Of a stretch of DNA of 64,000 nt, positions 36,731-45,232 are shown piece by piece. The translations under genes were made by a program, and so were the position numbers. Origin of the DNA: SZUA-309 sp965215995 (GTDB taxonomy: Bacteria > Pseudomonadota > Gammaproteobacteria > Pseudomonadales > Azotimanducaceae); NCBI GenBank assembly GCA_965215995.1, contig OZ244128.1, positions 2,294,001-2,358,000 on the forward strand, given 5' to 3'. The stretch's first letter is position 1. The number at the start of each line of letters is the position of its first letter. Under the pieces are notes generated by a model. It did no database searches and was not told the DNA's origin. It was given only the letters and a program-made list of their open reading frames with translations.

Positions 36731-37276
36731 TCAGGCTTGTTGTTCCGCGACCTCGAAAAATTTTTCATCTCTCAAGATGGAGGTCAGCTCCATCTCGAAG
36801 AAAACCCTGCCGCCGTGACGAAAGGCACCGCGCACATAGGGTGTGAGCGTTTCCAGCCCTTCGGAGCTCGCTTCCTCGAAGCTGCCTTCGAGGAAGTGCT
36901 GAATACCCAGTGACTGCTCGACAACGAGCCCAGCGACCAGGTCGTCGTCCTCTACGATCAGTACCCGCCACTGCGACATGGGCAGGGTGGGTGTCATGTT
37001 CAGATACTCGTGCAGGTCCACGATGGGCATGAGCCGGCCGCGAACATTGGCGATGCCGAGGATCCAGCCTCTGACCCCCGGCAAAGCGGTGATCTTCGGC
37101 ACCTTGAGGATCTCGGCCACCTCGCCCATGGGCGAGACCAGGCGGATGCCGCCGATCTGAAAGCCGATGCCCTGCCATTCCGGCTGCGCCGATTCCTTCA
37201 GCGGCAGCTGCGCGGCATTTTTGAACGTCGCGGCCTGAATATCTGAAAGTATGGCGAGGGCTTCGCTCTTACTCAT
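36731..37276 (-). CDS. pilI: PilI, CheW-like adaptor
   Basis: Couples PilJ to ChpA. The 181-residue CheW domain shows IGGIRLVSPMGEVAEILKVP and GVRGWILGIANVRGRLMPIVDL, typical of PilI. It starts 10 bp after pilH. Between its stop and pilJ is a 76-bp A/G-rich gap with no obvious structure. Confidence 0.92.
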   Translation of the reverse strand: MSKSEALAILSDIQAATFKNAAQLPLKESAQPEWQGIGFQIGGIRLVSPMGEVAEILKVPKITALPGVRGWILGIANVRGRLMPIVDLHEYLNMTPTLPMSQWRVLIVEDDDLVAGLVVEQSLGIQHFLEGSFEEASSEGLETLTPYVRGAFRHGGRVFFEMELTSILRDEKFFEVAEQQA

Positions 37277-37286
37277 ACCGCTAACC

Positions 37287-37652
37287 TCAGGCGCTCAGCA
37301 CGTCGTTGACCGTTTCGATCAACGTCCGGTCGTCGACCGGCTTGGTGAGGTAACCACAGGCACCCTGGCGCTCGCCCCAGACCCGGTCCGCGTCCTGACT
37401 CTTGCTGGAAACAATGATCACCGGAATGTGCGCGGTGGTCTCCGAGCGGGTCAGCTGCCGCGTCGCCTGAAAGCCGTTGATACCCGGCATGACCACGTCC
37501 ATGAGGATCACGTCCGGCTTCTCTTCGGCGGCGATGCTGATGCCGTCGCTGCCGCTGGCCGCGGTGAGGACCTGATGACCGTCCTTCGCCAGCGCGTTGA
37601 CGAACTGGTGCGTTTCCGTCGGGGAGTCGTCAACTACCAGAATTCTTGCCAT
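37287..37652 (-). CDS. pilH: PilH, single-domain response regulator
   Basis: A 121-residue CheY-like receiver. The acidic pocket is VVDD (7-9), the phospho-acceptor is Asp52 in ILMDVVMPGINGF, and the late Lys is in YLTKPVD. In Pseudomonas PilH is phosphorylated by ChpA and acts on pilus retraction or as a phosphate sink. It lies between pilG (34 bp) and pilI (10 bp). Confidence 0.93.
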   Translation of the reverse strand: MARILVVDDSPTETHQFVNALAKDGHQVLTAASGSDGISIAAEEKPDVILMDVVMPGINGFQATRQLTRSETTAHIPVIIVSSKSQDADRVWGERQGACGYLTKPVDDRTLIETVNDVLSA

Positions 37653-37686
37653 CGTTACCCTGCCCGCCTCGTTTGAGCTATGCGCT

Positions 37687-38082
37687 TTACTGCGCTCTCA
37701 CCGCGCAGAGGTCTTTGATGGTGCCAAGCAGCTCTTCCTTGGAGAACGGCTTGGTGATGTACTGATCCGAGCCGACGATACGACCCTTGGCCTTGTCGAA
37801 CAGCCCGTCTTTGGAGGAGAGCATGACCACGGGCGTGGTCTTGAACTCTGAATTCTGCTTGATGAGCGCGCAGGTCTGGTAACCATCGAGCCGCGGCATC
37901 ATGATATCGACGAAGATGATCTCAGGCCGGGAGTCGGCAATCTTGGCTAACGCATCAAAACCGTCGGTTGCCGTAATGACAGCGCAACCTTCCTTGGAAA
38001 GCAGGTTCTCGGCAGATCGACGGATCGTCTTCGAATCGTCAATTACCAGGACCTTGACGCCCTGAAGTTCCTCTTCTTCCAT
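37687..38082 (-). CDS. pilG: PilG, single-domain response regulator
   Basis: A 131-residue CheY-like receiver with VIDDSKTIRRSAE, phospho-acceptor Asp59 in IIFVDIMMPRLDGYQT, and Lys in YITKPFSKEELL. It is the first gene of the Chp operon. In Pseudomonas PilG promotes pilus extension and CyaB activation through FimL/FimV. No CyaB, FimL or FimV is in this window. Confidence 0.94.
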   Translation of the reverse strand: MEEEELQGVKVLVIDDSKTIRRSAENLLSKEGCAVITATDGFDALAKIADSRPEIIFVDIMMPRLDGYQTCALIKQNSEFKTTPVVMLSSKDGLFDKAKGRIVGSDQYITKPFSKEELLGTIKDLCAVRAQ

Positions 38083-38399
38083 TACCTGGTCCTTTTGCCG
38101 GCCTTTGAGGCCTTACCGTCCATTGCTTGCATCGTCAGGCGCGGCCTGCCAAATCCCCGAACCGCGGGGGTTCCAGGCCGTCGATCCTGCGCATGGGTTG
38201 TACCACGATTAACGAGATGTGCGCCATAAGCCATGGATAGGAAAGGGAATTCCGTCTCATTTTTGTCGCCTGACGCGCCCATACCGTAAACTAGACGGGC
38301 CGACGCCCGGCCTCGTCCGGATATTCGGTTCCATGCTCAAAACCCGAGGAGCACGGAAAACTTCAGCTGAGATTTCAACGTAAAAAGCAACGGAAAACA
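38083..38399. promoter_or_regulatory. Divergent pilG / gshB intergenic region
   Basis: The 317-bp gap has no supported gene. A plausible rightward promoter for gshB is TTGTCG (38263-38268), an 18-bp spacer and TAAACT (38287-38292). A short hairpin GAACC-GCGGG-GGTTC lies at 38159-38173. The pilG promoter must also be here, but I cannot place it with confidence. Confidence 0.4.
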
Positions 38400-39404
38400 G
38401 TGACAGACACGCCAAGAATCGCCTTTGTCATGGATCCCCTGGCGGGATTGTCCCTCAAGAAAGACAGCACCCTGGCCATGATCCGGGCTGCTCAGCAACG
38501 CGGCTGGCAGGTCCTCAGCCTGGGCCTGGAAGACTTGCTGCTGAAGGAGGGGAAGGTATCGGGTCTGGTGCGCCCGCTTACGCTGACCGAACCTTTTTTC
38601 GGCCGGCTCTGCGCCAACGAACAAGTCAGCAATGAAGAGTTTGGATTGGGTTGGTTCGAACAAGGTGAGGAAGTACTCACTCCGCTTGCAGACCTCGATA
38701 TTATAATGATGCGGAAGGACCCGCCGTTCAACCTGGAATACATCTACGCCACCTACTACCTGGAGCGCGCCGAAGCCGACGGGGCGCTGGTGGTCAATCG
38801 GCCCCAGTCACTACGGGACTGCAACGAGAAATTCTTCGCCACCCTGTTTGCCGAGGTGTGCCCACCGCTGGTGGTGAGCCGCCGGGAGGATGAGCTGCGG
38901 GCATTCCAGGCCCGGCACAAAAACGTAGTGTTCAAGCCGCTTGACGGAATGGGTGGCGCCTCCATCTTCAGGATCATGGAGGGTGATGCCAATCTGGGCG
39001 TTGTTCTCGAAACCCTGACGGATTTCGGTCAGCAACAGATCATGGGCCAGGTGTATATCCCGGAAATCGTCGATGGTGATAAGCGGATTCTGATGATCGA
39101 CGGCGAGCCTGTGCCCTACGCCCTGGCCCGGGTTCCCCTCGCCGGTGAGGCCCGGGGCAATCTCGCCGCCGGTGGCACCGGCGAAGGTCGACCCCTGACC
39201 GAGCGGGACCGGCTGATCGCCGAGACCGTAGGCCCCGAGCTCGTCCGCCGGGGCCTCAAGTTCGTCGGCATCGACGTGATCGGTGACTACCTCACCGAGG
39301 TGAACGTCACCTGCCCGACCTGCATTCGCGAACTGGACGCACAGTTTTCTCTCGATATCGCCGGTATGCTGATGGACAGCATTGAGAAGCAGCTGAACGC
39401 CTGA
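38400..39404 (+). CDS. gshB: Glutathione synthetase
   Basis: ATP-grasp enzyme joining gamma-glutamylcysteine and glycine. The 334-residue protein shows RIAFVMDPLAGLSLKKDST, IIMMRKDPPFNLEYIYATYYLE, VFKPLDGMGGASIFR and a C-terminal ITEVN-like metal site (YLTEVNVTCPTCIRELD). The start is GTG. Its stop overlaps the tonB start by 1 bp. The pilG/gshB divergent arrangement is the same as in Pseudomonas. Confidence 0.96.
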   Translation: MTDTPRIAFVMDPLAGLSLKKDSTLAMIRAAQQRGWQVLSLGLEDLLLKEGKVSGLVRPLTLTEPFFGRLCANEQVSNEEFGLGWFEQGEEVLTPLADLDIIMMRKDPPFNLEYIYATYYLERAEADGALVVNRPQSLRDCNEKFFATLFAEVCPPLVVSRREDELRAFQARHKNVVFKPLDGMGGASIFRIMEGDANLGVVLETLTDFGQQQIMGQVYIPEIVDGDKRILMIDGEPVPYALARVPLAGEARGNLAAGGTGEGRPLTERDRLIAETVGPELVRRGLKFVGIDVIGDYLTEVNVTCPTCIRELDAQFSLDIAGMLMDSIEKQLNA

Positions 39405-40249
39405 TGGCCGCCATCACGCCCCGAGACCGACTGAGCTTTACCCTGTTCCTGGCCGCTGCGCTGCATGCGGCGCTGATTCTCGGTGTGGGCTTTTCCTCGA
39501 GCGTGAACATGGAGTCCTCACCCACCATCGAGATCACTCTGGCCCAGTTCAGTGACCCGGACGAGCCGGAAGATGCGGAGTTTGCCGCCCAGGCCAACCA
39601 GCAGGGTAGCGGCACCGAGGCCGAGCTCCTGGAAATGACCACGGACCAGGAAGCGGACTTCCAGGACAATGTCTTCCAGGATGTGGCTGCCGAGACGTTA
39701 CCGGCCACGGAAGCTCAGTTGCTCGAAAAGCGCGAGCTGCTCACATCCCTGGTGAACCCGGAGGATGCGGTCCCCACAGAAGACGAGATGCCACTGCCGC
39801 CGACAGAAACTCAGGTTACCCAGAACTACGAAGAGCTGGCCAGGGAAATCGCCAGCCTCGAGGCCAGGATCGCCCGGGAGCGACAGGCCCTGGCGAAGGG
39901 TCCACGGGTGAAGACGCTGACCAGCGTTTCCACCAAAACCGCCGACGAAGCCGCTTACCTCAACATGTGGCGGCAGAAAGTCGAGCGGATCGGCAACGCC
40001 AACTACCCGGCCGGTGACCTGCACGGCGATCTGCGCATGCTGGTGGTGATCAACTGGGACGGCAATCTGGAGGATCTGAAGATACTGAAATCCTCCGGGC
40101 ATCGGAGCCTGGACGAAGCCGCCATGCGGATCGTGCGGATCGCCTCACCCTTTCAGGACTTTCCGGTGGAGATGCGAAAGAAGTACGATCAGCTACAGAT
40201 CATCCGCACCTGGAAGTTTTCCCGATCGGGAGCCTCGCTTGGCAGCTGA
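39404..40249 (+). CDS. TonB-family energy transducer, TonB3-like
   Basis: A 281-residue inner-membrane protein with one N-terminal anchor (about residues 10-30, LSFTLFLAAALHAALILGVGF) and an acidic periplasmic stretch in place of the usual Pro/Lys-rich one. A coiled segment EELAREIASLEARIARERQAL follows. The C-terminal TonB domain has MLVVINWDGNLEDLKILKSSGHRSLDEAAMRI in the expected order. No exbB or exbD is near. In P. aeruginosa the TonB3 at this locus is needed for twitching motility, so a pilus-related role is more likely than iron uptake. That is inferred from position. Confidence 0.85.
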   Translation: MAAITPRDRLSFTLFLAAALHAALILGVGFSSSVNMESSPTIEITLAQFSDPDEPEDAEFAAQANQQGSGTEAELLEMTTDQEADFQDNVFQDVAAETLPATEAQLLEKRELLTSLVNPEDAVPTEDEMPLPPTETQVTQNYEELAREIASLEARIARERQALAKGPRVKTLTSVSTKTADEAAYLNMWRQKVERIGNANYPAGDLHGDLRMLVVINWDGNLEDLKILKSSGHRSLDEAAMRIVRIASPFQDFPVEMRKKYDQLQIIRTWKFSRSGASLGS

Positions 40250-40811
40250 CCTCAGCCTCAAAAACCAGTTTCTTCTGGCCATGCCGGGACTGACCGGCAC
40301 GTACTTCGGGGAAACCCTGACGTTCATCTGTGAGCACAACTCGGAAGGGGCCATGGGCATCATCGTCAATCGCCCTTCCCACGTTTCGCTGGTGGAGCTG
40401 GTCTCCCAACTTGGTATCAACAAAGGCGCCACACCGATCGACGATCTGGTCATGGAAGGCGGGCCGGTGGAGGTGGAGCGCGGCTTCATTCTGCACTCGG
40501 CAGATGAGCGCTTTGAGGCTTCACTGGATCTGGGCTGCGGCATCATGCTCAGCTCCGCTCGGGAAGTGCTCGAGGCCATCGCGGTTGGCGACGGTCCACA
40601 GCACTATCTGGTCGCCCTCGGTTACGCCGGTTGGGATGCCGGCCAACTGGAGTCCGAGGTGGCGGACAATGCCTGGCTGACCGCCCCCGTTGAGGCTGAG
40701 GAGACTCAACGCATCATCTTCGACACCGGGTTCGAAGCACGGGTCGGGAAGGCCGCCGATAGCCTCGGCATCGACTTCGCACTCATCTCCGCGCAACCAG
40801 GCCACGCGTGA
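40239..40811 (+). CDS. yqgE: YqgE/AlgH family protein
   Basis: A 190-residue protein of the UPF0301 family: LKNQFLLAMPGLTGTYF, GAMGIIVNRP, VMEGGPVEVERGFILHS and YLVALGYAGWDAGQLESE. The molecular function is not settled. In Pseudomonas AlgH affects alginate and other regulation. The TTG start lies 11 bp inside tonB, and the stop overlaps the ruvX GTG. Confidence 0.9.
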   Translation: MAADLSLKNQFLLAMPGLTGTYFGETLTFICEHNSEGAMGIIVNRPSHVSLVELVSQLGINKGATPIDDLVMEGGPVEVERGFILHSADERFEASLDLGCGIMLSSAREVLEAIAVGDGPQHYLVALGYAGWDAGQLESEVADNAWLTAPVEAEETQRIIFDTGFEARVGKAADSLGIDFALISAQPGHA

Positions 40812-41251
40812 GGCCTGACAGGACCGCGATCATCGAAGGCACGGTGCTCGCTTTCGACTTCGGCAGAAAGCACATCGGCGTGGCCGCCGGCCAGACCATA
40901 ACGCGCACAGCCACGGCGCTCACCACCCTGGCCGCCAAAGACGGCCGCCCGGACTGGCATTCCGTTCGCGATCTTGTCAGCCAGTGGCAACCGGTGCGGC
41001 TGGTCGTCGGCCTGCCGTTGAACATGGACGATACGGAAAGCGAGATGTCACAACAGGCACGTGTCTTTGCCAGGCGGCTGGAGGAGGAGACGGGTGTGGC
41101 CGTGGCGATGGCGGATGAGCGTCTGACCAGCCGCGCCGCAAGCGGGACGCAAGAAGGCAAGACACACAGGAGGAGCGGCAATGCCAGGCATCAATCCCAT
41201 GCCGCGGCGGCCGCGCTGATCGCGGAAACCTGGTTGAACGCGCTCGGCTGA
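40808..41251 (+). CDS. ruvX: RuvX/YqgF-family Holliday junction resolvase-like protein
   Basis: A 147-residue RNase H-fold protein linked to 16S rRNA 5' maturation and proposed to resolve Holliday junctions. The first catalytic Asp is Asp17 (AFDFGRKHIGVA), followed by VVGLPLNMD and ADERLTS. In the last motif, where the family has Asp before Ser-x-Ala-Ala, this protein reads RHQSHAAAA, with Gln129 in the Asp position. The segment just before it is also unusual (TQEGKTHRRSGNAR). Activity may be reduced, or the stretch may hold a pair of frame errors. The GTG start overlaps the yqgE stop. Confidence 0.82.
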   Translation: MRPDRTAIIEGTVLAFDFGRKHIGVAAGQTITRTATALTTLAAKDGRPDWHSVRDLVSQWQPVRLVVGLPLNMDDTESEMSQQARVFARRLEEETGVAVAMADERLTSRAASGTQEGKTHRRSGNARHQSHAAAAALIAETWLNALG

Positions 41252-41257
41252 ATCCGA

Positions 41258-42400
41258 TCAGCGACGGTAGCTGAACACGTCCTGCTCGTCCTCTTCGAGG
41301 CTGAGCTTATCTGTAGCGCTCATGGGATCTTCCGCCGCGTCTGCACCCAGCTTGATCATCAGGCGCAGATCGTTCGGCGAGTCAGCGTGGGCCAGGGCGG
41401 TGTCGTAGGTAATCTCGTTCTCGGCGTAGAGCTTGTAGAGCGCTTGGTCGAAGGTCTGCATGCCATGCTCGGTGGATTTGGCCATCAGTTCCTTGAGCAG
41501 ATGCACCTCACCTTTTCTGATGTGATCGCTCATCAGCGGCGTGTTGATCATCACCTCGATTGCAGCGCGGCGGCCCTGGCCGTCCACGGTCTGCACCAGT
41601 TGCTGGGCAACCATGGCCCTGAGGTTCAGAGAAAGGTCCATCCATACCTGAGTGTGCCGATCACTCGGGAAGAAGTGAATGATCCGGTCCAACGCCTGGT
41701 TTGCATTGTTGGCATGCAGGGTGCAGAGACACAGATGACCGGTCTCGGCGAAAGCAATCGCATGCTCCATGGTTTCCCGGGTCCGCACCTCACCGATCAT
41801 GATCACGTCCGGCGCCTGGCGCAGGGTGTTTTTCAGGGCAACTTCGAAGGACTCCGTATCCACACCTACCTCACGCTGAGTGATGATGCAGCCCTTGTGC
41901 TGGTGGATGAACTCGATGGGATCCTCAATGGAGATGATGTGACCGGAAGAATGCTCGTTGCGGTGCCCGATCATGGCAGCCAGCGAGGTGGACTTACCCG
42001 TACCGGTAGCGCCTACGAAGATGATCAGGCCGCGTTTGGTCATGGCCAGCTCTTCGATGATGGGCGGCAAACCCAGATCGGATACCAGCGGAATGTTCAC
42101 CTCGATCCGACGCAGCACCATGCCGACCAGGTTCCGCTGCTGGAAGGCACTGACTCGGAACCGGCCGAGACCGCGGGTATTGATCGCGAAATTGCATTCG
42201 TGCTCTTTGATGAATTGATCCTGCTGATCTTTGTTCATCACACCGAGCACCGTGTCTTTGGACTGCTCCGGAGAGAGGCTCGACTTGCCCGCAGCGAAAA
42301 GCTTGCCGTTGATTTTCAGCATGGGCGGCTTGCCGGCAGTGATGAACAGGTCGGAAGCACCTTTCTCGACCACGAGTCTCAGCAGCTTGTCGAATTCCAT
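41258..42400 (-). CDS. pilU: PilU, accessory type IV pilus retraction ATPase
   Basis: A 380-residue secretion-superfamily ATPase. Walker A is GATGTGKST, the Asp box includes SIEDPIEFIHQHK, Walker B is APDVIMIGEVRTRETM, and the His box is TGHLCLCTLHANNANQALDR. The C-terminal tail (DAAEDPMSATDKLSLEEDEQD) is typical of PilU and absent from PilT. It works with PilT to retract pili. It follows pilT by 41 bp and converges on ruvX with 6 bp between stops. The pyrRBC genes found near here in Pseudomonas are absent. Confidence 0.95.
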   Translation of the reverse strand: MEFDKLLRLVVEKGASDLFITAGKPPMLKINGKLFAAGKSSLSPEQSKDTVLGVMNKDQQDQFIKEHECNFAINTRGLGRFRVSAFQQRNLVGMVLRRIEVNIPLVSDLGLPPIIEELAMTKRGLIIFVGATGTGKSTSLAAMIGHRNEHSSGHIISIEDPIEFIHQHKGCIITQREVGVDTESFEVALKNTLRQAPDVIMIGEVRTRETMEHAIAFAETGHLCLCTLHANNANQALDRIIHFFPSDRHTQVWMDLSLNLRAMVAQQLVQTVDGQGRRAAIEVMINTPLMSDHIRKGEVHLLKELMAKSTEHGMQTFDQALYKLYAENEITYDTALAHADSPNDLRLMIKLGADAAEDPMSATDKLSLEEDEQDVFSYRR

Positions 42401-42441
42401 GTTGGTGTCCTTTGCTAGCCTTTACCTGGTGGACGTCGAGA

Positions 42442-43476
42442 TCAGAAATTGTCCGGGATTTTCGCTTTCTCGCGAGCCACATCACGGGTGATGACCCGCT
42501 TCGCGACCAGATCTTCCAGGCACTGGTCCAGCGTCATCATGCCGTGTGCCGAACCGGTCTGAATGGCCGAGTACATCTGTGCCACCTTGTCTTCCCGGAT
42601 CAGGTTCCGGATTGCCGGAATGCCGATCATGATCTCGTGGGCAGCCACCCGGCCACCATTGGCCCGCTTCAGCAGGGTTTGTGAGATAACGGCCTGCAGC
42701 GACTCGGAGAGCATGGAGCGGACCATGTCCTTCTCTTCTGCCGGAAACACGTCGATGACCCGGTCGATGGTCTTGGCCGCCGAGGTGGTGTGCAGCGTTC
42801 CGAATACCAGGTGACCGGTTTCCGCCGCGGTGAGCGCCAGGCGGATGGTCTCCAGGTCCCGGAGCTCACCCACCAGGATGATGTCCGGATCTTCCCGGAG
42901 CGCGGAGCGAAGCGCCTCGTTGAAGCCGTGGGTGTCGCGATGGACTTCCCTTTGGTTGACCAGACACTTCTTGGACTCGTGCACGAACTCGATGGGATCC
43001 TCGATGGTGAGGATGTGGTCGTAGCGGTTGTCGTTGATGAAGTCGATCATGGCGGCGAGCGTCGTCGACTTACCGGAACCGGTCGGCCCGGTCACCAGCA
43101 CCAGACCCCGCGGTACCATGGAAACGTCTTTGAACACCTGGCCCATGTCCAGGTCTTCCATGGTCAGAACCTTGGATGGAATGGTTCTGAATACGGCGCC
43201 CGCACCCCGGTTCTGGTTGAAGGCGTTGACCCGGAAGCGAGCCACACCCGGCACTTCGAAGGAGAAATCCGCTTCCAGGAACTCTTCGAAGTCCTTCCGC
43301 TGTTTGTCGTTCATGATCTCGTAGATGAGCGAATGCACTTCCGAGTGCTCGAGCGGCGGCAGGTTGATCCGCCGTACGTCGCCATCCACCCGAATCATGG
43401 GCGGCAGACCTGCAGAAAGATGGAGGTCGGAAGCGCCCTGCTTGGCGCTGAACGCGAGGAGTTCGGTTATATCCAT
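42442..43476 (-). CDS. pilT: PilT, type IV pilus retraction ATPase
   Basis: Hexameric motor that depolymerises pili and powers twitching. The 344-residue length equals P. aeruginosa PilT. Walker A is GPTGSGKSTT, with TIEDPIEFVHESKKCLVNQRE split across the Asp box, Walker B EDPDIILVGELRDLETI, and His box GHLVFGTLHTTSAAKTIDR. The C-terminal AIRNLIREDKVAQMYSAIQTG motif needed for retraction is intact. Confidence 0.97.
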   Translation of the reverse strand: MDITELLAFSAKQGASDLHLSAGLPPMIRVDGDVRRINLPPLEHSEVHSLIYEIMNDKQRKDFEEFLEADFSFEVPGVARFRVNAFNQNRGAGAVFRTIPSKVLTMEDLDMGQVFKDVSMVPRGLVLVTGPTGSGKSTTLAAMIDFINDNRYDHILTIEDPIEFVHESKKCLVNQREVHRDTHGFNEALRSALREDPDIILVGELRDLETIRLALTAAETGHLVFGTLHTTSAAKTIDRVIDVFPAEEKDMVRSMLSESLQAVISQTLLKRANGGRVAAHEIMIGIPAIRNLIREDKVAQMYSAIQTGSAHGMMTLDQCLEDLVAKRVITRDVAREKAKIPDNF

Positions 43477-43559
43477 TCTCTGTCCTTAAGGCTCCGTCCT
43501 TTCGCTCCGCTTTAACGCTGGAAACGCCCGAAAGCGCCGGCTCAGCTGTTGAAGCTCCG

Positions 43560-43588
43560 GTTATAGTAGACTCCAAGTATCTGATTAA
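43560..43588 (-). promoter_or_regulatory. Putative pilTU promoter
   Basis: On the minus strand TTAATC (43583-43588), a 17-bp spacer and TATAAC (43560-43565) lie about 85 bp before the pilT start. The -10 is good and the -35 weak. Confidence 0.4.
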
Positions 43589-43621
43589 CCACGCTCTTTG
43601 CCGGTGACTGCTGAAACTGAG

Positions 43622-43652
43622 ACCCGGTTCGCAAAGCGCCTTTGCGCTGGGT
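43622..43652 (+). promoter_or_regulatory. Hairpin just upstream of yggS
   Basis: GCAAAG-CGC-CTTTGC (43631-43645) forms a 6-bp stem, which can be capped by ACCC (43622-43625) with GGGT (43649-43652). It ends 22 bp before the yggS ATG and could be part of its leader or an operator. No T-run follows. Confidence 0.4.
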
Positions 43653-43674
43653 TCAACTGACCAGTTCCGTCATC

Positions 43675-44370
43675 ATGACAACCATCCCCGAAAATCTGAC
43701 AAGCGTCCGTACCGCTATCACAGAAGCGGCGATGGCCGCTGGACGTGATCCTGACGCCGTCACCCTGATCGCCGTCTCCAAGACCAAGCCGGCCACCGAT
43801 GTGCTGACGGCTTTGAGTGCCGGCCAGCGGGATTTCGCTGAAAACTACGTGCAGGAGGCGGTGGCCAAGATCGCGGATGTAGGCAGCAGGACAGAGGGTA
43901 TCGCGCCAATCTGGCACTACATTGGCGCCATACAGAGCAACAAAACGAAAGACATCGCCACCGCGTTCGATTGGGTGCACACGATCAGCCGGGAGAAGAT
44001 CGCCCGGCGACTGAATGAGCAACGTCCGCCTGGATCCAACCTGTCGGTCTGCCTGCAGGTCAATGTGGACGGCGACCCCAACAAGGCCGGGGTGGCGCCG
44101 GAAGCGGCGGCCGGCCTGCTCCAGGCCTGCCTCGGGTTCGATCGACTGGACGTGCGCGGCCTCATGACCATACTGGACCCCGAAACCGAGCCCCTGGATG
44201 GCTACAATCGCTTGCGCGAGCTGTTCCATACGCTCAAGGACAGCGCACCCGACTGCTGGGATACGCTGTCCATGGGCATGAGCGGTGACTTTGAGGCCGC
44301 AATCAGGGCAGGTGCCACCCAGGTCCGGGTCGGCACAGCGATTTTCGGGGCGCGAGCGGCGCGCGACTAG
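43675..44370 (+). CDS. yggS: YggS family PLP homeostasis protein
   Basis: A 231-residue PLP-binding protein (PROSC/YggS/YBL036C family) that buffers free pyridoxal phosphate rather than catalysing a known reaction. The PLP lysine is in LIAVSKTKPATDV. FAENYVQEAVAKI, WHYIGAIQSNKTKDIA and the C-terminal LSMGMSGDFEAAIRAGATQVRVGTAIFG segments are conserved. It is the first gene of the yggS-hemW operon. Confidence 0.95.
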   Translation: MTTIPENLTSVRTAITEAAMAAGRDPDAVTLIAVSKTKPATDVLTALSAGQRDFAENYVQEAVAKIADVGSRTEGIAPIWHYIGAIQSNKTKDIATAFDWVHTISREKIARRLNEQRPPGSNLSVCLQVNVDGDPNKAGVAPEAAAGLLQACLGFDRLDVRGLMTILDPETEPLDGYNRLRELFHTLKDSAPDCWDTLSMGMSGDFEAAIRAGATQVRVGTAIFGARAARD

Positions 44371-44416
44371 TACAGGCCGAGCCAGACGGGTCCGGATGCG
44401 GACGTAAAGGAGACTC

Positions 44417-45232
44417 ATGAGCGACAACACCATCGCCTTCATCGGCGGCGGCAACATGGCCCGCAGCCTGATCAGCGGGCTGATCAACGGCGGCGCCGCG
44501 GCAGAGCGGATTACGGTGAGCGACCCCATACCCGCTCAGCGGGAGACTCTGGCAGAACTCGGGGTCGGGGTCAGTGCCGACAACGCAGACGCGCTTGCAG
44601 GTGCCACAGTAGTGGTGCTGGCCGTGAAGCCGCAGATACTCGGCGAGGTGCTCAAGCAGCTGCCGCTTGCCCCCACGCAACTGCTGGTTTCCATCGCGGC
44701 CGGCGTTCCCATCGCGGCCATGCGCGCCTGGACCCGACCGGAACAGCCCATCGTCCGTTGCATGCCCAATACACCGGCCCTTCTCGGCGCGGGCATTACC
44801 GCGCTTTTTGCCAGCGAGGCGGTCGACGAGGCGGGACGCGCCCAGGCTGAAGCCATTCTCTCGGCCGCTGGGCGCACACTCTGGGTGGACGAGGAGGAGA
44901 AACTGGATGCAGTCACCGCCGTGTCCGGAAGTGGCCCGGCCTACTTCTTCTACCTGATGGAAGCCATGATCGAAGCCGGCGTGGAGCAGGGACTCGATGC
45001 GGAAACCGCCACGGTGCTGACCCTGGAAACCGCCTACGGTGCTGCGCTGATGGCTCGGGAGCGGACCAACACACCAGCGGAGCTGCGGGCCAATGTCACT
45101 TCACCCGGCGGCACCACGGCAGCCGCGATTGGCGCGCTGGACGATGCGGATGCAGGCGCTACCATTCGGAACGCGCTGGCCGCTGCCGGCGCGCGTTCGC
45201 AAACCCTGGCGGAGGAGTTCGGCAACTCATGA
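44417..45232 (+). CDS. proC: Pyrroline-5-carboxylate reductase
   Basis: Last step of proline synthesis, NAD(P)H-dependent. The 271-residue protein has IAFIGGGNMARSLISGL at the N-terminus, VVLAVKPQILGEVL, RCMPNTPALLGAG, and the catalytic region VTAVSGSGPAYFFYLMEAM with a later ANVTSPGGTTAAAI. AAAGGAG precedes the ATG at good spacing. It follows yggS, as in most gammaproteobacteria. Confidence 0.97.
   Translation: MSDNTIAFIGGGNMARSLISGLINGGAAAERITVSDPIPAQRETLAELGVGVSADNADALAGATVVVLAVKPQILGEVLKQLPLAPTQLLVSIAAGVPIAAMRAWTRPEQPIVRCMPNTPALLGAGITALFASEAVDEAGRAQAEAILSAAGRTLWVDEEEKLDAVTAVSGSGPAYFFYLMEAMIEAGVEQGLDAETATVLTLETAYGAALMARERTNTPAELRANVTSPGGTTAAAIGALDDADAGATIRNALAAAGARSQTLAEEFGNS

Noticed and set aside
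38083..38399. Small gene in the pilG/gshB gap
   Set aside because: The short open frames lack ribosome-binding sites and recognisable sequence. The gap is better explained as a divergent promoter region.
41992..42020. pilU as a second copy of pilT from recent duplication
   Set aside because: The two proteins differ throughout and PilU has its own C-terminal tail. This is the ancient PilT/PilU pair.
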